Source: Streptomyces sp. 35G-GA-8 | Lineage (GTDB): Bacteria > Actinomycetota > Actinomycetes > Streptomycetales > Streptomycetaceae | DNA: 64,000 nt | Direction: 5' to 3' | Assembly (NCBI RefSeq): GCF_023534745.1 | Contig: NZ_JAMHJQ010000010.1 | Coordinates: 1 to 64,000, forward strand | Shown here: in pieces, positions 50,332 to 59,719 of the stretch | How positions within the stretch are numbered: the stretch's first letter is position 1 | Layout: every line of letters starts with the position of its first letter | Notes under the pieces: generated by a model | The model's input: only the letters and a program-made list of their open reading frames with translations | What the model was told of the DNA's origin: nothing | Database searches by the model: none | Made by a program: the position numbers and the translations under genes

Positions 50332-53241
50332 TCACTCCTGACTGCTCCCGTCGTCGTCCTCGTCCAGCTCGGGCGTGTCCGGGTCGCGCAGCGGGCGCAG
50401 GGCGCCGGCGGCGGGGGTGGAGGCGGTGAAGCTGTAGCGGCCGAGCAGGTTCAGGTTGCGGTGCTTGAGCGGGGACAGGCGGGCGATGTCCTCGTCGCGG
50501 ATCTCGTGGCCCTCGGCGCGGAGCTGGGTGACGGCGGCGTCGATGTACTTCGTCGTCCACAGCACGATGGCGTTGAGGACCAGGCCGAGCGCACCGAGCT
50601 GGTCCTCCATGCCGTCGCGGTACGCCTGGTGGATCGTGCCGCGCTTGCCGTGGCACACGTCCCTCGCCAGCTTGTGACGGGACTCCTGCACGGTGAGCTG
50701 CCGGTTCATCTGGCGGCGGTAGGTGTCGTCCACCGGGTCGACCACCCGCAGCAGGTGCTCGGTCTTGGCGATCCGCCCGTACTCCGCGAACGCCGCCCCG
50801 AGCGGGGTCGGGCGGCCGTCGCGGCCGAACATGCGCAGCAGGTCGTAGGCGCGGACCTGGTTGGTGACCAGGGAACCGGCGACCTTCAGCATGTCCGGCC
50901 AGTGCGTGATCACCTTGTTCAGGTTCACCCGGTTGCGGGCCAGGTCCTCCCCCGCGCCGTAGGTGCCGGTTTCGACGCCGGGCATGGTGGCCCGCCAGAA
51001 CCGCTGGTCGTCCAGGTCGCGGAACCGGGGGCTGAAGTTGTAGCCGAGGATCTTGAACAGGCCGAACACCGTGTCGGAGTACGAGGCGTTGTCGGTCGCC
51101 ACCATCTCCGGCTTCACCCCGCCGTCCAGGTTCAGCAGGGCGTCCAGGATGTGCAGGGAGTCGCGCGGGGTGCCGGGTACGACCATCTGCCCGATGCCCG
51201 CGACCTGGTCGTTGACGGCGTTGAGCCAGGTGATGCCGCGCTTGAACCCGAAGTACTTCGGCGACGGGGCGGCGTTGATGGTGCGCACCGGTACCTGGAA
51301 GCGCAGCCCGTCCACGGAGGCGAGCAGCCCGTCGCCCCAGTAGCGCACGATTGGGATGCCGGCCTGGGCGGCGATGAGAGCTGCGTTCGCGGCGGCGATG
51401 GTGTCGGCGCGCAGGTAGTACTGGTCGACGTGCACGAGCCGGGCCCGGGTCAGGGCCTCGTAGCCGGGGTTGACCACCGGGGCCAGGCCGATGTTGCACG
51501 CCTCGGAGACCAGCAGCGCGACCACCGAGGCGGGCAGGTCCTTCATCCGGGTGGTGCCGTCGCCGAGGTGCACGAAGGCGTCCAGGAACCCGGTCCAGGC
51601 GTTCACCTCGAACAGCAGGTCCGGCAGGTCGATCTTCGGGAGCATCTTCTCGACCCGCTGGCGCAGCCAGGTCAGGGACTTCGGCTCGCCGAGCGCGCCG
51701 AGTTTGTCGACGTTCAGCTTCACCCGCCCGTCGTCCTGGAGCTCGATGGAGACCGTCGCCGCCGGCCCCGCCTCCTGAAGCCGTGTCGCGAGCTGCTTCC
51801 ATCCGGCGTCCAGGCCGCGCACCAGCTCTGCCAAGTGCTCGGTGACGGGCATGTCCAGGCTCAGGGCCGCCAGGACGTCCTCCTCGACCGCGTCCCAGTC
51901 GGGCCCGTCCAGCAGGCGGGCGCGCGGGTTGGACCAGCGGTGCGAGGGCGAGGCGAAGACGTCGCGGTTGTTCAGGGCCCGGTGCAGCTGCTCCAGCACG
52001 CACACCACGTACGCGTCCCGGTCCACCGCGCCCTGCGGCAGGTCCGGGTTGGCGTACACCGCCTTGCGCCACGCAGGCGGCACGAGCTTGTCGTCCACCT
52101 CGCGCGGCAGCAGCGGCTTGACGCCCACCTTCCGCCGCGCCAGCGCCGGAAGGCCACGCACCCCGGCCAGGACCCGCTTCCCGGCGCTCGCCGCGTCCAG
52201 CGCCTTCGACTCGCCCAGCAACGCGAGGAACGGGCGCACGGTGGCGTACCGGGTCGCGAGCGCGGCCCGCATGGCGACCTCGGCCGAATTCTCGTCCTCG
52301 GGCACCAGGGTCACCACGGTGGCCGCCGCACTCATCACAGCGGCACGCGGGGCGACTTCCTCCAGCGCCGCCCACAGCGCGGCCACGTCCAGGTCCGCCT
52401 CCTGCTCCTCGACCAGCTCCAGCTCCTCGAACAGCACCTTCGCCGCCCGCGCGAGCACCCGTGACGCCTTCTCCAGCTGCGGCAGCGTCGACAGCCGCTC
52501 CTTCTCCGTCTTGCGCTTCGCGGTGTTCAGCAGCCGGGTGGCCATCAGGACCTGGAACAGGTCCAGGGCCTCGTCGATCGCCTTCGCCTCCAGGTGCCGC
52601 ATCACCGCGGTGAGCATCGCCGTGCGCTTGGGCTCCGCCGCCCGCTCCAGCAGCGGCGCCTTCGACCCCAGCGCGTACCGGGCCAGCGCCGCCATCCGGT
52701 TCGGCGGGATCTGCGACAGTCTCAGCCGCCCGAGCCGGTACGCGCCGATCTCGTCCACCCGCTCCAGCGCACGGGCGAACGCCGTGCCCGTCGTCCGTGT
52801 CGGCGGCCGGCGCAGCCGCTCCAGCTCCGAGAACCGCGAGCCCTCCGGCGTCTTCAGCGTCGCCACCAGATCCCCGGGCAGCGCCGGGTCCGCGCGGCGG
52901 GCGGCGCTCGCAACCGTGGCGTGCAGCCGCTTGTCCGCGACTTTCCGCACCTCCGACACCTGCCGGGCCAGCACCGACACCCCGGGCAGCAGCACCCGGT
53001 TACGGCACAGCCAGCCCACCGCATGGTCGAACAGCGCCTTCGGGCCCTCGGCGTGCGTCCACGCCCGCCCATGCAGGAACGTACGGAACCGCCGCGACCA
53101 CTCCGCATCGTCGTACTCGTGGTACTCGTAGGCGTCCCGGATCTCCCACGCGTGCTCGTACGCCGTCTTCGGCCGCTCGGTGTACCGCTTCACCACCGAC
53201 GCATCCTCAATGCCCAGCTGCACGGCCAAGTGCTCGACCAC
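50332..53241 (-). CDS. tnpA: Tn3-family transposase TnpA (main part)
   Basis: 969 residues in one frame from GTG 53241. It is a DDE transposase of the Tn3 type. Catalytic-core blocks are visible as IVRYWGDGLLASVDGLRF (first Asp), VATDNASYSDTVFGLF (second Asp) and TVQESRHKLARDVCHGKRGT (Glu). A final GALRPLRDPDTPELDEDDDG tail gives the usual acidic end. Immediately upstream, in frame, an amber TAG replaces a Trp codon, so the first 85 residues (53245-53499) are separate. Activity would need readthrough or re-initiation at this GTG. Confidence 0.9.
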   Translation of the reverse strand: MVEHLAVQLGIEDASVVKRYTERPKTAYEHAWEIRDAYEYHEYDDAEWSRRFRTFLHGRAWTHAEGPKALFDHAVGWLCRNRVLLPGVSVLARQVSEVRKVADKRLHATVASAARRADPALPGDLVATLKTPEGSRFSELERLRRPPTRTTGTAFARALERVDEIGAYRLGRLRLSQIPPNRMAALARYALGSKAPLLERAAEPKRTAMLTAVMRHLEAKAIDEALDLFQVLMATRLLNTAKRKTEKERLSTLPQLEKASRVLARAAKVLFEELELVEEQEADLDVAALWAALEEVAPRAAVMSAAATVVTLVPEDENSAEVAMRAALATRYATVRPFLALLGESKALDAASAGKRVLAGVRGLPALARRKVGVKPLLPREVDDKLVPPAWRKAVYANPDLPQGAVDRDAYVVCVLEQLHRALNNRDVFASPSHRWSNPRARLLDGPDWDAVEEDVLAALSLDMPVTEHLAELVRGLDAGWKQLATRLQEAGPAATVSIELQDDGRVKLNVDKLGALGEPKSLTWLRQRVEKMLPKIDLPDLLFEVNAWTGFLDAFVHLGDGTTRMKDLPASVVALLVSEACNIGLAPVVNPGYEALTRARLVHVDQYYLRADTIAAANAALIAAQAGIPIVRYWGDGLLASVDGLRFQVPVRTINAAPSPKYFGFKRGITWLNAVNDQVAGIGQMVVPGTPRDSLHILDALLNLDGGVKPEMVATDNASYSDTVFGLFKILGYNFSPRFRDLDDQRFWRATMPGVETGTYGAGEDLARNRVNLNKVITHWPDMLKVAGSLVTNQVRAYDLLRMFGRDGRPTPLGAAFAEYGRIAKTEHLLRVVDPVDDTYRRQMNRQLTVQESRHKLARDVCHGKRGTIHQAYRDGMEDQLGALGLVLNAIVLWTTKYIDAAVTQLRAEGHEIRDEDIARLSPLKHRNLNLLGRYSFTASTPAAGALRPLRDPDTPELDEDDDGSSQE

Positions 53242-53244
53242 CGG

Positions 53245-53499
53245 CTACGGCGCATCCAGCGGGTCATCCGGGAGGAACCGGCCGATGTAGCGCACCGTGC
53301 ACATCTGGAGCGCGAAGCCGAGCTGGTGGTACGTCGAGCGCCGCCGGGCGATCAGGTCGCGGTCGACATCGTCCAGGAAGAAGAACCGCTCCAGCTCGGG
53401 GCGGGTCGGCTCCTCGGCGAACTTCCCGTACGCCTCGGCCTGCTCATCAGTCAGAAACTCCACCGGCACGAGCGGACCGTAGCCAGCCCCGGCACCCAC
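53245..53499 (-). pseudogene. TnpA N-terminal 84 residues, cut by an amber codon
   Basis: ATG 53499 begins MGAGAGYGPLVPVEFLTDEQ and reads PELERFFFLDDVDRDLIARR, the DUF4158 start of Tn3 transposases. It ends at TAG 53242-53244 in the same frame as the 969-residue remainder. Trp in the family at this point (DAPWPVVEHLA-like) makes a TGG-to-TAG change likely. Confidence 0.75.
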
Positions 53500-53552
53500 C
53501 CGGCGATCTTTCCGCGAACCCCAGCAGAGCCCGCAGCCGGTGTGCTAGCCGA

Positions 53553-53594
53553 CCATGATCATTCTCAGCGCCAACCGCTGTACCGATGTTCCCC
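53553..53594 (-). repeat. Right terminal inverted repeat of the Tn3-family transposon
   Basis: 42 bp matching 47307-47348 with one mismatch. It ends CCCC at 53591-53594, and the inverted match continues eight bases outward (GAGGCCGG). Confidence 0.9.
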
Positions 53595-53719
53595 GAGGCC
53601 GGTTGCCTCCACACGCTCTACTTCACCCAAGGCCGCGGCATCACCACCGGCACTACCGCATCCCACGAGTGCAACCAGCAGGGCTAGTCAAGTTCCAACG
53701 AGCTGCGATCGCGTGGGCA

Positions 53720-53905
53720 GGAATGTTCCATCAAGGTGATGGATGCCCAAGTGATCAGTGTCCCGCTGGCCTGGGGCGGCCTTCGTGGTTGCGTCAGTGC
53801 CGCCTAGCCCCCCGCTTGATCCACAACAGGGAGCGTTCCACGACCTAATGGCGGGGCAGCACGACGAAGCTGCGGGTGTTCGGTGGTCGGCGGACGTCTT
53901 GAGGT
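53720..53905 (-). pseudogene. IS5-type transposase C-terminal scrap
   Basis: Minus-strand NTRSFVVLPRH, a stop, then VVERSLLWIKRGARRH, and, after a shift, GTLITWASITLME. It matches the conserved end of DDE_Tnp_1 transposases (FVVLPRRWVVERSLAWI...RDYER...). It lies just outside the Tn3 right end. Confidence 0.6.
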
Positions 53906-54541
53906 GACGTCCGGACGGGTCCGGGTACGACACCTGGGCGCCTCCATCCGTTGATTTGTGGGAACAGCGCAGGCCGACAGATTGAACATATGACCCAATG
54001 ATCATCCGTTCGGATGGTTATGCCGGTGGCCGTGATCGGACCGGCGCGGGAGGCACCACAGTTATCACCGGGCGCCATGCCGATGGCGAAGGGAGTGGGC
54101 GCCGGTGGCACGTTGCCGGAGTGCGGGGCGGGACGGAGGGCCCCGGTAGCCGGGGTCACCACGGGAACGGCTCCCCGGACGGCCGTGCCGGAACTGCCGA
54201 TGGTGGCGGCCCGCGCCGACTGCCCGGGAAGACAAAGGCATATGGACGGCGGCCCGCCCGAGACCATCGCCCCCGGTCCGCGGCCGCGAGTCCTTTCCGT
54301 ACACGATCGGCCCGCACGAGGCAGCACATCCCGCCGACACCAACACCCCTTCCCGTCACGGTCCCCCGCTACCCGGCGGAGTGCACTCCGGTCGGGCCAC
54401 CGCCCCGGCCTCCGCTCTGTGCGGCTCATGTCCCGCCGCGCCACCGTCTGACCCACTTCCACAACATCACCACACGGGCCACCGGCCGGCCGCATGGCCA
54501 TGTGCTCCTGCGCCGGGGCCCGATGGGAAAGGAGCACCTGT
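53906..54541. other. Gap before the beta-propeller gene
   Basis: About 630 bases. Long frames exist on both strands but none resembles a known protein. It probably holds the promoter of the propeller gene. A ribosome site GAAAGGAG precedes its ATG. Confidence 0.35.
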
Positions 54542-55969
54542 ATGAGCCTGCCCACCACGTCCGTCCGGCCCTGGAAGCAGTCCGTCCGCCGATTCCTCGC
54601 GATCGCCGGTTCCTGTGGCCTGGCCGTGGCCTCGCTGACCGCCATGGCCCCGGCCGCGCACTCCGTCCCTGCCTCACCCGCGGCACGGACCACGGCTGAA
54701 GCGCCGCTCGCCTATGTGACGAACTACAGCGACGACACGGTCTCCGTGATCGACACCGCCACCGCCGCCGTCACGTCCACCTTCCCGGTCGGCGATGGCC
54801 CCAAAGGCGTGGCTGCCTCCCCGGACGGGGCCCGCCTCTATGTGAGCAACGGGGACGCCGGCTCCGTCTCCGTGACCGACACCGCGACGGGAACGGTCAC
54901 CGCAACCATCCCCGTCGGCAATGGTGCCAACGGCATCGCCGTCTCGCCCGACGGGACCCGCGCCTACGTCGTCAACAGCGCCCTGCAACGGCTGACGGTG
55001 ATCGACACCGCTGCCAACACCGTGACCGCGACCATCACCGTCGGCAGCGCCCCCCAGGAGGTGGCCGTCTCCCCGGACGGCAGCCGCGCCTACGTCACCA
55101 ACTACAACGCCCGCTCGGTATCGGTGATCGACACCGCGACGAACACCGTGACCGCCACCGTCAACGTCGGCGGATTCCCCCAGGGCGTCGCCTTCACCCC
55201 CGACGGCAGCCGCGCCTATGTCACCCGTCCCTACTCCAACTCCGTCGTGGTGATCAACACGGCCACCAACGCCGTGTCCGCCAACGTCCCTCTCAGCGAT
55301 GGCCCGTACGACGTCGCCGTGTCCCCGGACGGTGCGCGCGTCTACGTCTCCCGGGGCCAGGGCGCCACCGTCGCCACGATCGACACCGCGACGAACACCG
55401 TGTCCGCGACCACCGCCGCCGGAAACACCCCCAGGGGGGTGGCCGTCACCCCGGACGGCGGCCAGGTCTACGCCGCCAACGGCAACTCGGCCACCGTCTC
55501 CGTGATCGACACCGCCACCCACACCACCAGCGGCATCCCCGTGGGCACGACCCCCGTCGACATCGCGATCGCCGAACGCCCCACCGCCGACGTCGGCGTG
55601 GAACTGACCGCCACTCCCCGCCCCGGCCTGCTCAACGGCCGCATCGACTACACGGTGACCCTCACCAACCACGGACCCCGCACTCTCGCCTCCGCCACCG
55701 TCACCGTGGACCTGCCCACCCCCACCGGAGCGACCAGCCCCGACTGCACCCTCACCACCGGCAAGGCCACCTGCACCACCACCGGCCTCGCCCCCGGCGC
55801 CGGCACCACCCACCGGATCACCGTGCCCGTCGCCGTCCTCAGCCTCGGCACCCCCTACACCGTCACCGCCACCCGCACCACCAGCACACCCACCGACCCC
55901 AACCCCGCCAACGACAGCGCATCCCGCACCTGTACCGCCACCACCGCACTCCTCATCAACTGCACCTGA
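54542..55969 (+). CDS. Secreted YVTN beta-propeller protein with DUF11 domain
   Basis: A 475-residue exported protein from ATG 54542, preceded by AAAGGAG. A long signal peptide (to about residue 40, ALTAMAPAAHSVPAS) precedes seven 42-residue blades, each with a VSPDGxRAYVTNYxxxxVSVIDTATNTVTATV core. A DUF11 beta-sandwich follows (about 365-465, ADVGVELTATPRPGLLNGRI) with a short Cys-containing tail. These proteins bind carbohydrate or protein surfaces outside the cell. It is a single gene whose expression signals are not visible. Confidence 0.88.
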   Translation: MSLPTTSVRPWKQSVRRFLAIAGSCGLAVASLTAMAPAAHSVPASPAARTTAEAPLAYVTNYSDDTVSVIDTATAAVTSTFPVGDGPKGVAASPDGARLYVSNGDAGSVSVTDTATGTVTATIPVGNGANGIAVSPDGTRAYVVNSALQRLTVIDTAANTVTATITVGSAPQEVAVSPDGSRAYVTNYNARSVSVIDTATNTVTATVNVGGFPQGVAFTPDGSRAYVTRPYSNSVVVINTATNAVSANVPLSDGPYDVAVSPDGARVYVSRGQGATVATIDTATNTVSATTAAGNTPRGVAVTPDGGQVYAANGNSATVSVIDTATHTTSGIPVGTTPVDIAIAERPTADVGVELTATPRPGLLNGRIDYTVTLTNHGPRTLASATVTVDLPTPTGATSPDCTLTTGKATCTTTGLAPGAGTTHRITVPVAVLSLGTPYTVTATRTTSTPTDPNPANDSASRTCTATTALLINCT

Positions 55970-56169
55970 CCACCCCAGCATCCAATAGGTCCGGACATCG
56001 GCCCATCACCGGCCGTTCCTCCCCGCACGTGGGAGGAACGGCCGATCCCGTGAGTCCGATGACACACCATCTACTGACCGCCCTCCCGAGGAACGGGAGG
56101 CTCGCTCCCGGCAGCGGCCGGCGCGGGCGCGGCGAACCGCACCCGGGTACCGAGGTGCGGAGACCCGGC

Positions 56170-56345
56170 CCCGGCAGGCCGTCTCCGTGCGGCCCGGACG
56201 CCTTCACGCTCTGGGAGTCGACGATGACCGCCACGGCCTGCGGGCTCTTGCCGACGCTGATGCTCACCGCCCGGCGGAGATCTCTTCTTCCCAGGCCGTC
56301 GGTGGCACCGGCCAGCCACCGCCACATCGCCTGTCCGCACACATC
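56170..56345 (-). pseudogene. IS5-type transposase scrap
   Basis: Minus-strand SVGKSPQAVAVIVDSQSVKA matches the first catalytic aspartate block (VIDSQSVKA) of IS5-family transposases. Neighbouring text has no further resemblance. The rest of 55970-56460 shows nothing else I can name. Confidence 0.5.
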
Positions 56346-56460
56346 ACACTCCACGAGCGGATCCTCACACGGCAGCGGAGTCCGCCCCAAGCAGCCGGCA
56401 TCGCACCAGTTACCACACACCCCCACCAGAACAAAACGCCCTTTCAGCGGCAACGGGTGA

Positions 56461-57684
56461 TCAGGGTGTCGCCAGCGCCTCCGTCGGCGGCAGACGGGCC
56501 GCGCGCACCGCCGGATAGAAGCCCGCCAGAGCGCCGATGACCAGGGTCGAGCCGACCCCACCGGCCATGGCCCAGACCGGGATGACCGACGGCCAGCCCT
56601 GGTAGGAGGCGTAGGCGACGGTCACCGCGATCCCCAGGGCCACCCCGCCGACACCGCCGAGCAGGGACAACAGCTGTGACTCGCACAGGAACTGATTACG
56701 GATCTGGCCCCGTGTGGCCCCCAGCGACCGGCGCAGACCGATCTCGGAGCGGCGCTCCAGCACGGAGATGACCATGGTGTTGGCCACGCCGACGCCGCCG
56801 ACCAGCAGCGCCACGGCGCCGAGCCCCAGGAGCAGTCCGCTCAGGGTGTCGTCCGTGGCCTCCTTGGCGGCGAGCGCGTCGGAGGGCCGGGAGACGGCCA
56901 CCTCGTCGGGCTTCTGCGGGTTGACGGTGGCCCCGAGGATGCCCTGCACCTCGGTGACGTGTTCTTCCACGACTCGTACGTGGATCTGCGTCGGGTAGCC
57001 GTCGAATCCGAGGTTCTCCTGCGCGTAGGGCCAGCCGACCAGCGCCTGGGTGTCCAGCTGAGGGACCAGCTCGCTGGGCGCGAGTACCCCGATCACGGTG
57101 AACCAGCGCTCGCCGAGCCACACCTGGATGTCGGGTCCGGCACGCTGCACCCCGAGCTGTTCGGCGGCGCGGGGACCGAGCACCACGGACGGATAGCGGT
57201 CATTGGCCGCGTTCAGCCAGCGGCCGTCGGCCAGCTTCGCGCCGGTCGTTCCGGGCAGGTTGGTCTTCGCCGCCTTGACGGCGATACCGCTGGTCTCGGC
57301 CTCGGGGATGTGGTCGTTGCGGTAGACCTTGGCGTCGACCTCGCCGAGCGCCGTCACCGACTCCACGTCCGGGAGGTTGTCCACCATGTCCACCGACTCG
57401 CCGGGCAGACGGGAGGCGTCACCGCTGAGCGACGGCCCCGGTGTGACGGACAGCAGATTGGTGCCCAGGGCGCTCAGCCGCCTCTCCAGGTCCCCCGCGC
57501 TGGAGGTGGAGATGCCCACCACGCCCACCATCGCCGCGATGCCGATGGCGATGCCCAGCGCGGACAGGAACACCCGCATCGGCCGGGCCCGCAGCCCGTG
57601 CCCGCCCACCCGCAGCACATCGGCCGGACTCATCCGGGCCGGGCGGGGTCGTGCGCCGGCCGTGCGCCGACGCGCCCCCGTCAC
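56461..57684 (-). CDS. MacB/FtsX-like ABC permease
   Basis: A 407-residue membrane protein from GTG 57684. TM1 is near residue 40 (VFLSALGIAIGIAAMVGVVG), followed by a large extracytoplasmic MacB_PCD domain. Three C-terminal TM segments come next (LGLGAVALLVGGVGVANTMV, LLSLLGGVGGVALGIAVTVA, VGSTLVIGALAGFYPAVRAA). The EIGLRRSLGA coupling helix is present. Its start overlaps the ATPase stop by GTGA. It works with the ATPase, fusion protein and lipoprotein of the same operon to move a substrate across the membrane or transmit force to the wall. Confidence 0.92.
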   Translation of the reverse strand: MTGARRRTAGARPRPARMSPADVLRVGGHGLRARPMRVFLSALGIAIGIAAMVGVVGISTSSAGDLERRLSALGTNLLSVTPGPSLSGDASRLPGESVDMVDNLPDVESVTALGEVDAKVYRNDHIPEAETSGIAVKAAKTNLPGTTGAKLADGRWLNAANDRYPSVVLGPRAAEQLGVQRAGPDIQVWLGERWFTVIGVLAPSELVPQLDTQALVGWPYAQENLGFDGYPTQIHVRVVEEHVTEVQGILGATVNPQKPDEVAVSRPSDALAAKEATDDTLSGLLLGLGAVALLVGGVGVANTMVISVLERRSEIGLRRSLGATRGQIRNQFLCESQLLSLLGGVGGVALGIAVTVAYASYQGWPSVIPVWAMAGGVGSTLVIGALAGFYPAVRAARLPPTEALATP

Positions 57685-58394
57685 GGCCGCGCCCCGGGGA
57701 CGAGGGCCGCCGTCTGTCCGCCGACGGCCGAGTCGTGCTCGATCCGCCCGTCCCTGAGCCGTACCTCGCGCGGCAGCGACGCGGCGACATCCCGGTCGTG
57801 CGTGATCACGACGACCGTGGTGCCGGCCCCGTTCAGCTCATGCAGCAGTTCCAGCACGGCCGTGCCGGAGCGGGAGTCGAGCGCGCCGGTCGGCTCGTCG
57901 GCCAGGAGCAGCGGGGGATCACCGAGCACCGCGCGGGCGATCGCGACCCGCTGCTTCTCCCCGCCGGAGAGCCGGTGCGGCTCGTGGTGCAGCCGGTGCC
58001 CGAGACCGACCCGGCGCAGTGCAGCCTCGGCGAGCCGGCGGCGCCCGGCGCGCGGGGTGCCGCTGTAGAGCAGCCCGTCCGCCACGCTCTCCAGTACCGG
58101 GATGCCCGCGGTGAGATGGAACTGCTGGAACACGAAGCCGATCGTGCCGGCGCGCAGCGCCGACAGCTCGCGGTCGCTCAGCTCCTGGACCGCGTGGCCG
58201 TCGACCCGGACGTGACCGGAGGTCGGGCGGCTCAGCGTGCCCATGATGTTGAGCAGGGTCGACTTCCCCGACCCGGACGGCCCGACGATCGCGACCAGTT
58301 CACCGCGCCCGATCACCAGATTCGTGCCGGCCAGCGCGAGGACCTCCCCGTACCGCTGGGAGACCTCCGTCAGTTCGATGATGCGGGACGTCAC
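57681..58394 (-). CDS. MacB-like ABC transporter ATPase
   Basis: A 237-residue ATPase of the LolD/MacB type from GTG 58394 (VTSRIIELTEVSQRYGEVLA). Walker A GPSGSGKST (near residue 43), signature LSGGEKQRVAIA, Walker B LLADEPTGALD. GTG overlaps the fusion-protein stop and its own stop overlaps the permease start. It powers the permease encoded at 56461-57684. Confidence 0.93.
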   Translation of the reverse strand: MTSRIIELTEVSQRYGEVLALAGTNLVIGRGELVAIVGPSGSGKSTLLNIMGTLSRPTSGHVRVDGHAVQELSDRELSALRAGTIGFVFQQFHLTAGIPVLESVADGLLYSGTPRAGRRRLAEAALRRVGLGHRLHHEPHRLSGGEKQRVAIARAVLGDPPLLLADEPTGALDSRSGTAVLELLHELNGAGTTVVVITHDRDVAASLPREVRLRDGRIEHDSAVGGQTAALVPGARP

Positions 58395-59719
58395 TTGGGC
58401 ACCCCCACGTCCATGCCTTCCTTGATGCCCGGGCCCTTGACTTCGACCAGTCCGCCGGCGAACGTCCCCAGTTCCACCGGCACCATGTCCTGGCCGCCGC
58501 CGGCCGCCGGGACCTCCACGGCGTAGCCGCCGCCCGGGCGCGCCATCAGCGCGTTGACCGGCACCGCGAGCACGTTCTCGCGGCTGCCGGCCTCCAGGAT
58601 CACGTCGACGGACGCGGCCTGGTAGCGGCCCAGCTTCTTCTGGTCCCCGATCTTCAGCCGGACCGGCAGGGTCGCCTCGTCCGCGCCCCGGCTCTCGCTG
58701 CCGGCCCCGGCCCCGGAACCGGAACCGGCGTTGTCGTTGCCCACGGTGCCGATGTCGGTGACCTCGCCCACCACGGTGCCGCCGTCCGGCAGCCGGACCG
58801 TGACCCTCAAGCCCTCCTTCACCAGAGCCTCGTGCCGCGGGTCCAGGTCCATGGAGACGATCCGCTCGGTGCCCGTCCAGGTCAGCACCTCGCCGCCGGC
58901 GACCGCGCCGGGCGAGGTTTTCAGCTCCGCGACCCGCCGCGCCCCGGGTGCGACCACCGCGTCCCCGGGCCGTACGGTTCCGGTCTCCTCGGCGTTCAGA
59001 TCGTCCTGCCACTCCTCGACCGCCGCGGCGGTGCCCGAGGTGTACTCGTCGTCCGCCGTGAAGCCGCTGTAGCCCAGCTCGGCGAGGTTGCGCTCCAGCA
59101 AGCGCACGTCGGCGCCCTGGCTGCCGGGCTTCAGCGTGCGGTAGAAGGGGATCGACCCGTACAGCAGGGGCACCTCGCGCTCGTTGACCCGGTATACGGC
59201 GTCGCCGCGTCCGAGCGTGTCACCCTCGCGGGGCACCCAGGTGACGAACTCGCCGTCGGCGCCGGGCGGGCCGTCGCCGCCCGTCCCGCCCGTCCCGGAC
59301 GCGGAGGCGGCGGAGGGGACGGAGGCGGAGGAGGCGTCGGTGACGGCGGCCGGCTCACCGTGGCCCAGGGTGGCGTCCACGGTCTCGGTGCTGGTCAGCG
59401 TCAGCCGCTGGACCTTCACGGTCGCGGCCGGTCGGCCGGGGGCGGCCCGCGCCGCGGAACCGTCGTCACCGCTGAACGCGCCCGTGGCGGCGAGCCCCGC
59501 CGCGGCGGCCACGGCGGTAGCGACCACCACGATCAGAGCCGTACGGCGGGTGCGGCGCTCGCGCCGGTCCGCCGGAGGCGGGCCCGCCTCCCCGGTCACC
59601 GCCTGCTGCGCCATCTCCTGAGTGAGGGCCGGTGTCCGGCGCTCGTTCTGTGTGACCGCAGGGGCCTTGGCGGGCTCCACGACGGCGGGCGGGTGCTGCG
59701 TCTCGTCGTGCGTGGTCAC
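58391..59719 (-). CDS. Membrane-fusion-like protein with peptidoglycan-binding domain
   Basis: About 442 residues from GTG 59719 (VTTHDETQHPPAVVEPAKAP). One membrane helix lies near residues 60-80 (ALIVVVATAVAAAAGLAATG). A PG_binding_1-type segment follows (LKPGSQGADVRLLERNLAEL with GYSGF), then HlyD-like beta-barrel parts (GLRVTVRLPDGGTVVGEVTD). A glycine/serine-rich spacer lies near residue 330. It is the actinobacterial counterpart of MacA-type fusion proteins and may anchor the exporter to peptidoglycan. GTGA overlaps on both sides. Confidence 0.85.
   Translation of the reverse strand: MTTHDETQHPPAVVEPAKAPAVTQNERRTPALTQEMAQQAVTGEAGPPPADRRERRTRRTALIVVVATAVAAAAGLAATGAFSGDDGSAARAAPGRPAATVKVQRLTLTSTETVDATLGHGEPAAVTDASSASVPSAASASGTGGTGGDGPPGADGEFVTWVPREGDTLGRGDAVYRVNEREVPLLYGSIPFYRTLKPGSQGADVRLLERNLAELGYSGFTADDEYTSGTAAAVEEWQDDLNAEETGTVRPGDAVVAPGARRVAELKTSPGAVAGGEVLTWTGTERIVSMDLDPRHEALVKEGLRVTVRLPDGGTVVGEVTDIGTVGNDNAGSGSGAGAGSESRGADEATLPVRLKIGDQKKLGRYQAASVDVILEAGSRENVLAVPVNALMARPGGGYAVEVPAAGGGQDMVPVELGTFAGGLVEVKGPGIKEGMDVGVPK

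Larger units (their letters stand above)
47307..53594. mobile_element. Tn3-family transposon with VOC/SDR/TetR cargo
   Basis: A 6,288-bp element bounded by GGGG-starting 42-bp inverted repeats. Order: tnpR resolvase (minus), res-like palindromes, VOC gene (minus), SDR gene (minus), tetR (plus), tnpA (minus). The tnpA amber codon at 53242-53244 may block transposition. No 5-bp target duplication is seen: the left flank GCCTC and the right flank GAGGC are inverted, not direct, copies. The whole unit is otherwise compact and clean, so it was acquired recently. Confidence 0.85.

Noticed and set aside
50461-52464. Long plus-strand open frame of about 667 residues opposite tnpA
   Set aside because: It is the complement of the TnpA coding strand. 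High third-position G+C leaves antisense frames open, and the translation (His/Val/Gln-rich) matches no family.
54674-55981. Minus-strand frame of 435 residues opposite the beta-propeller gene
   Set aside because: Glycine/valine-rich antisense of the YVTN repeats. The plus strand has a signal peptide, blades and a ribosome site.
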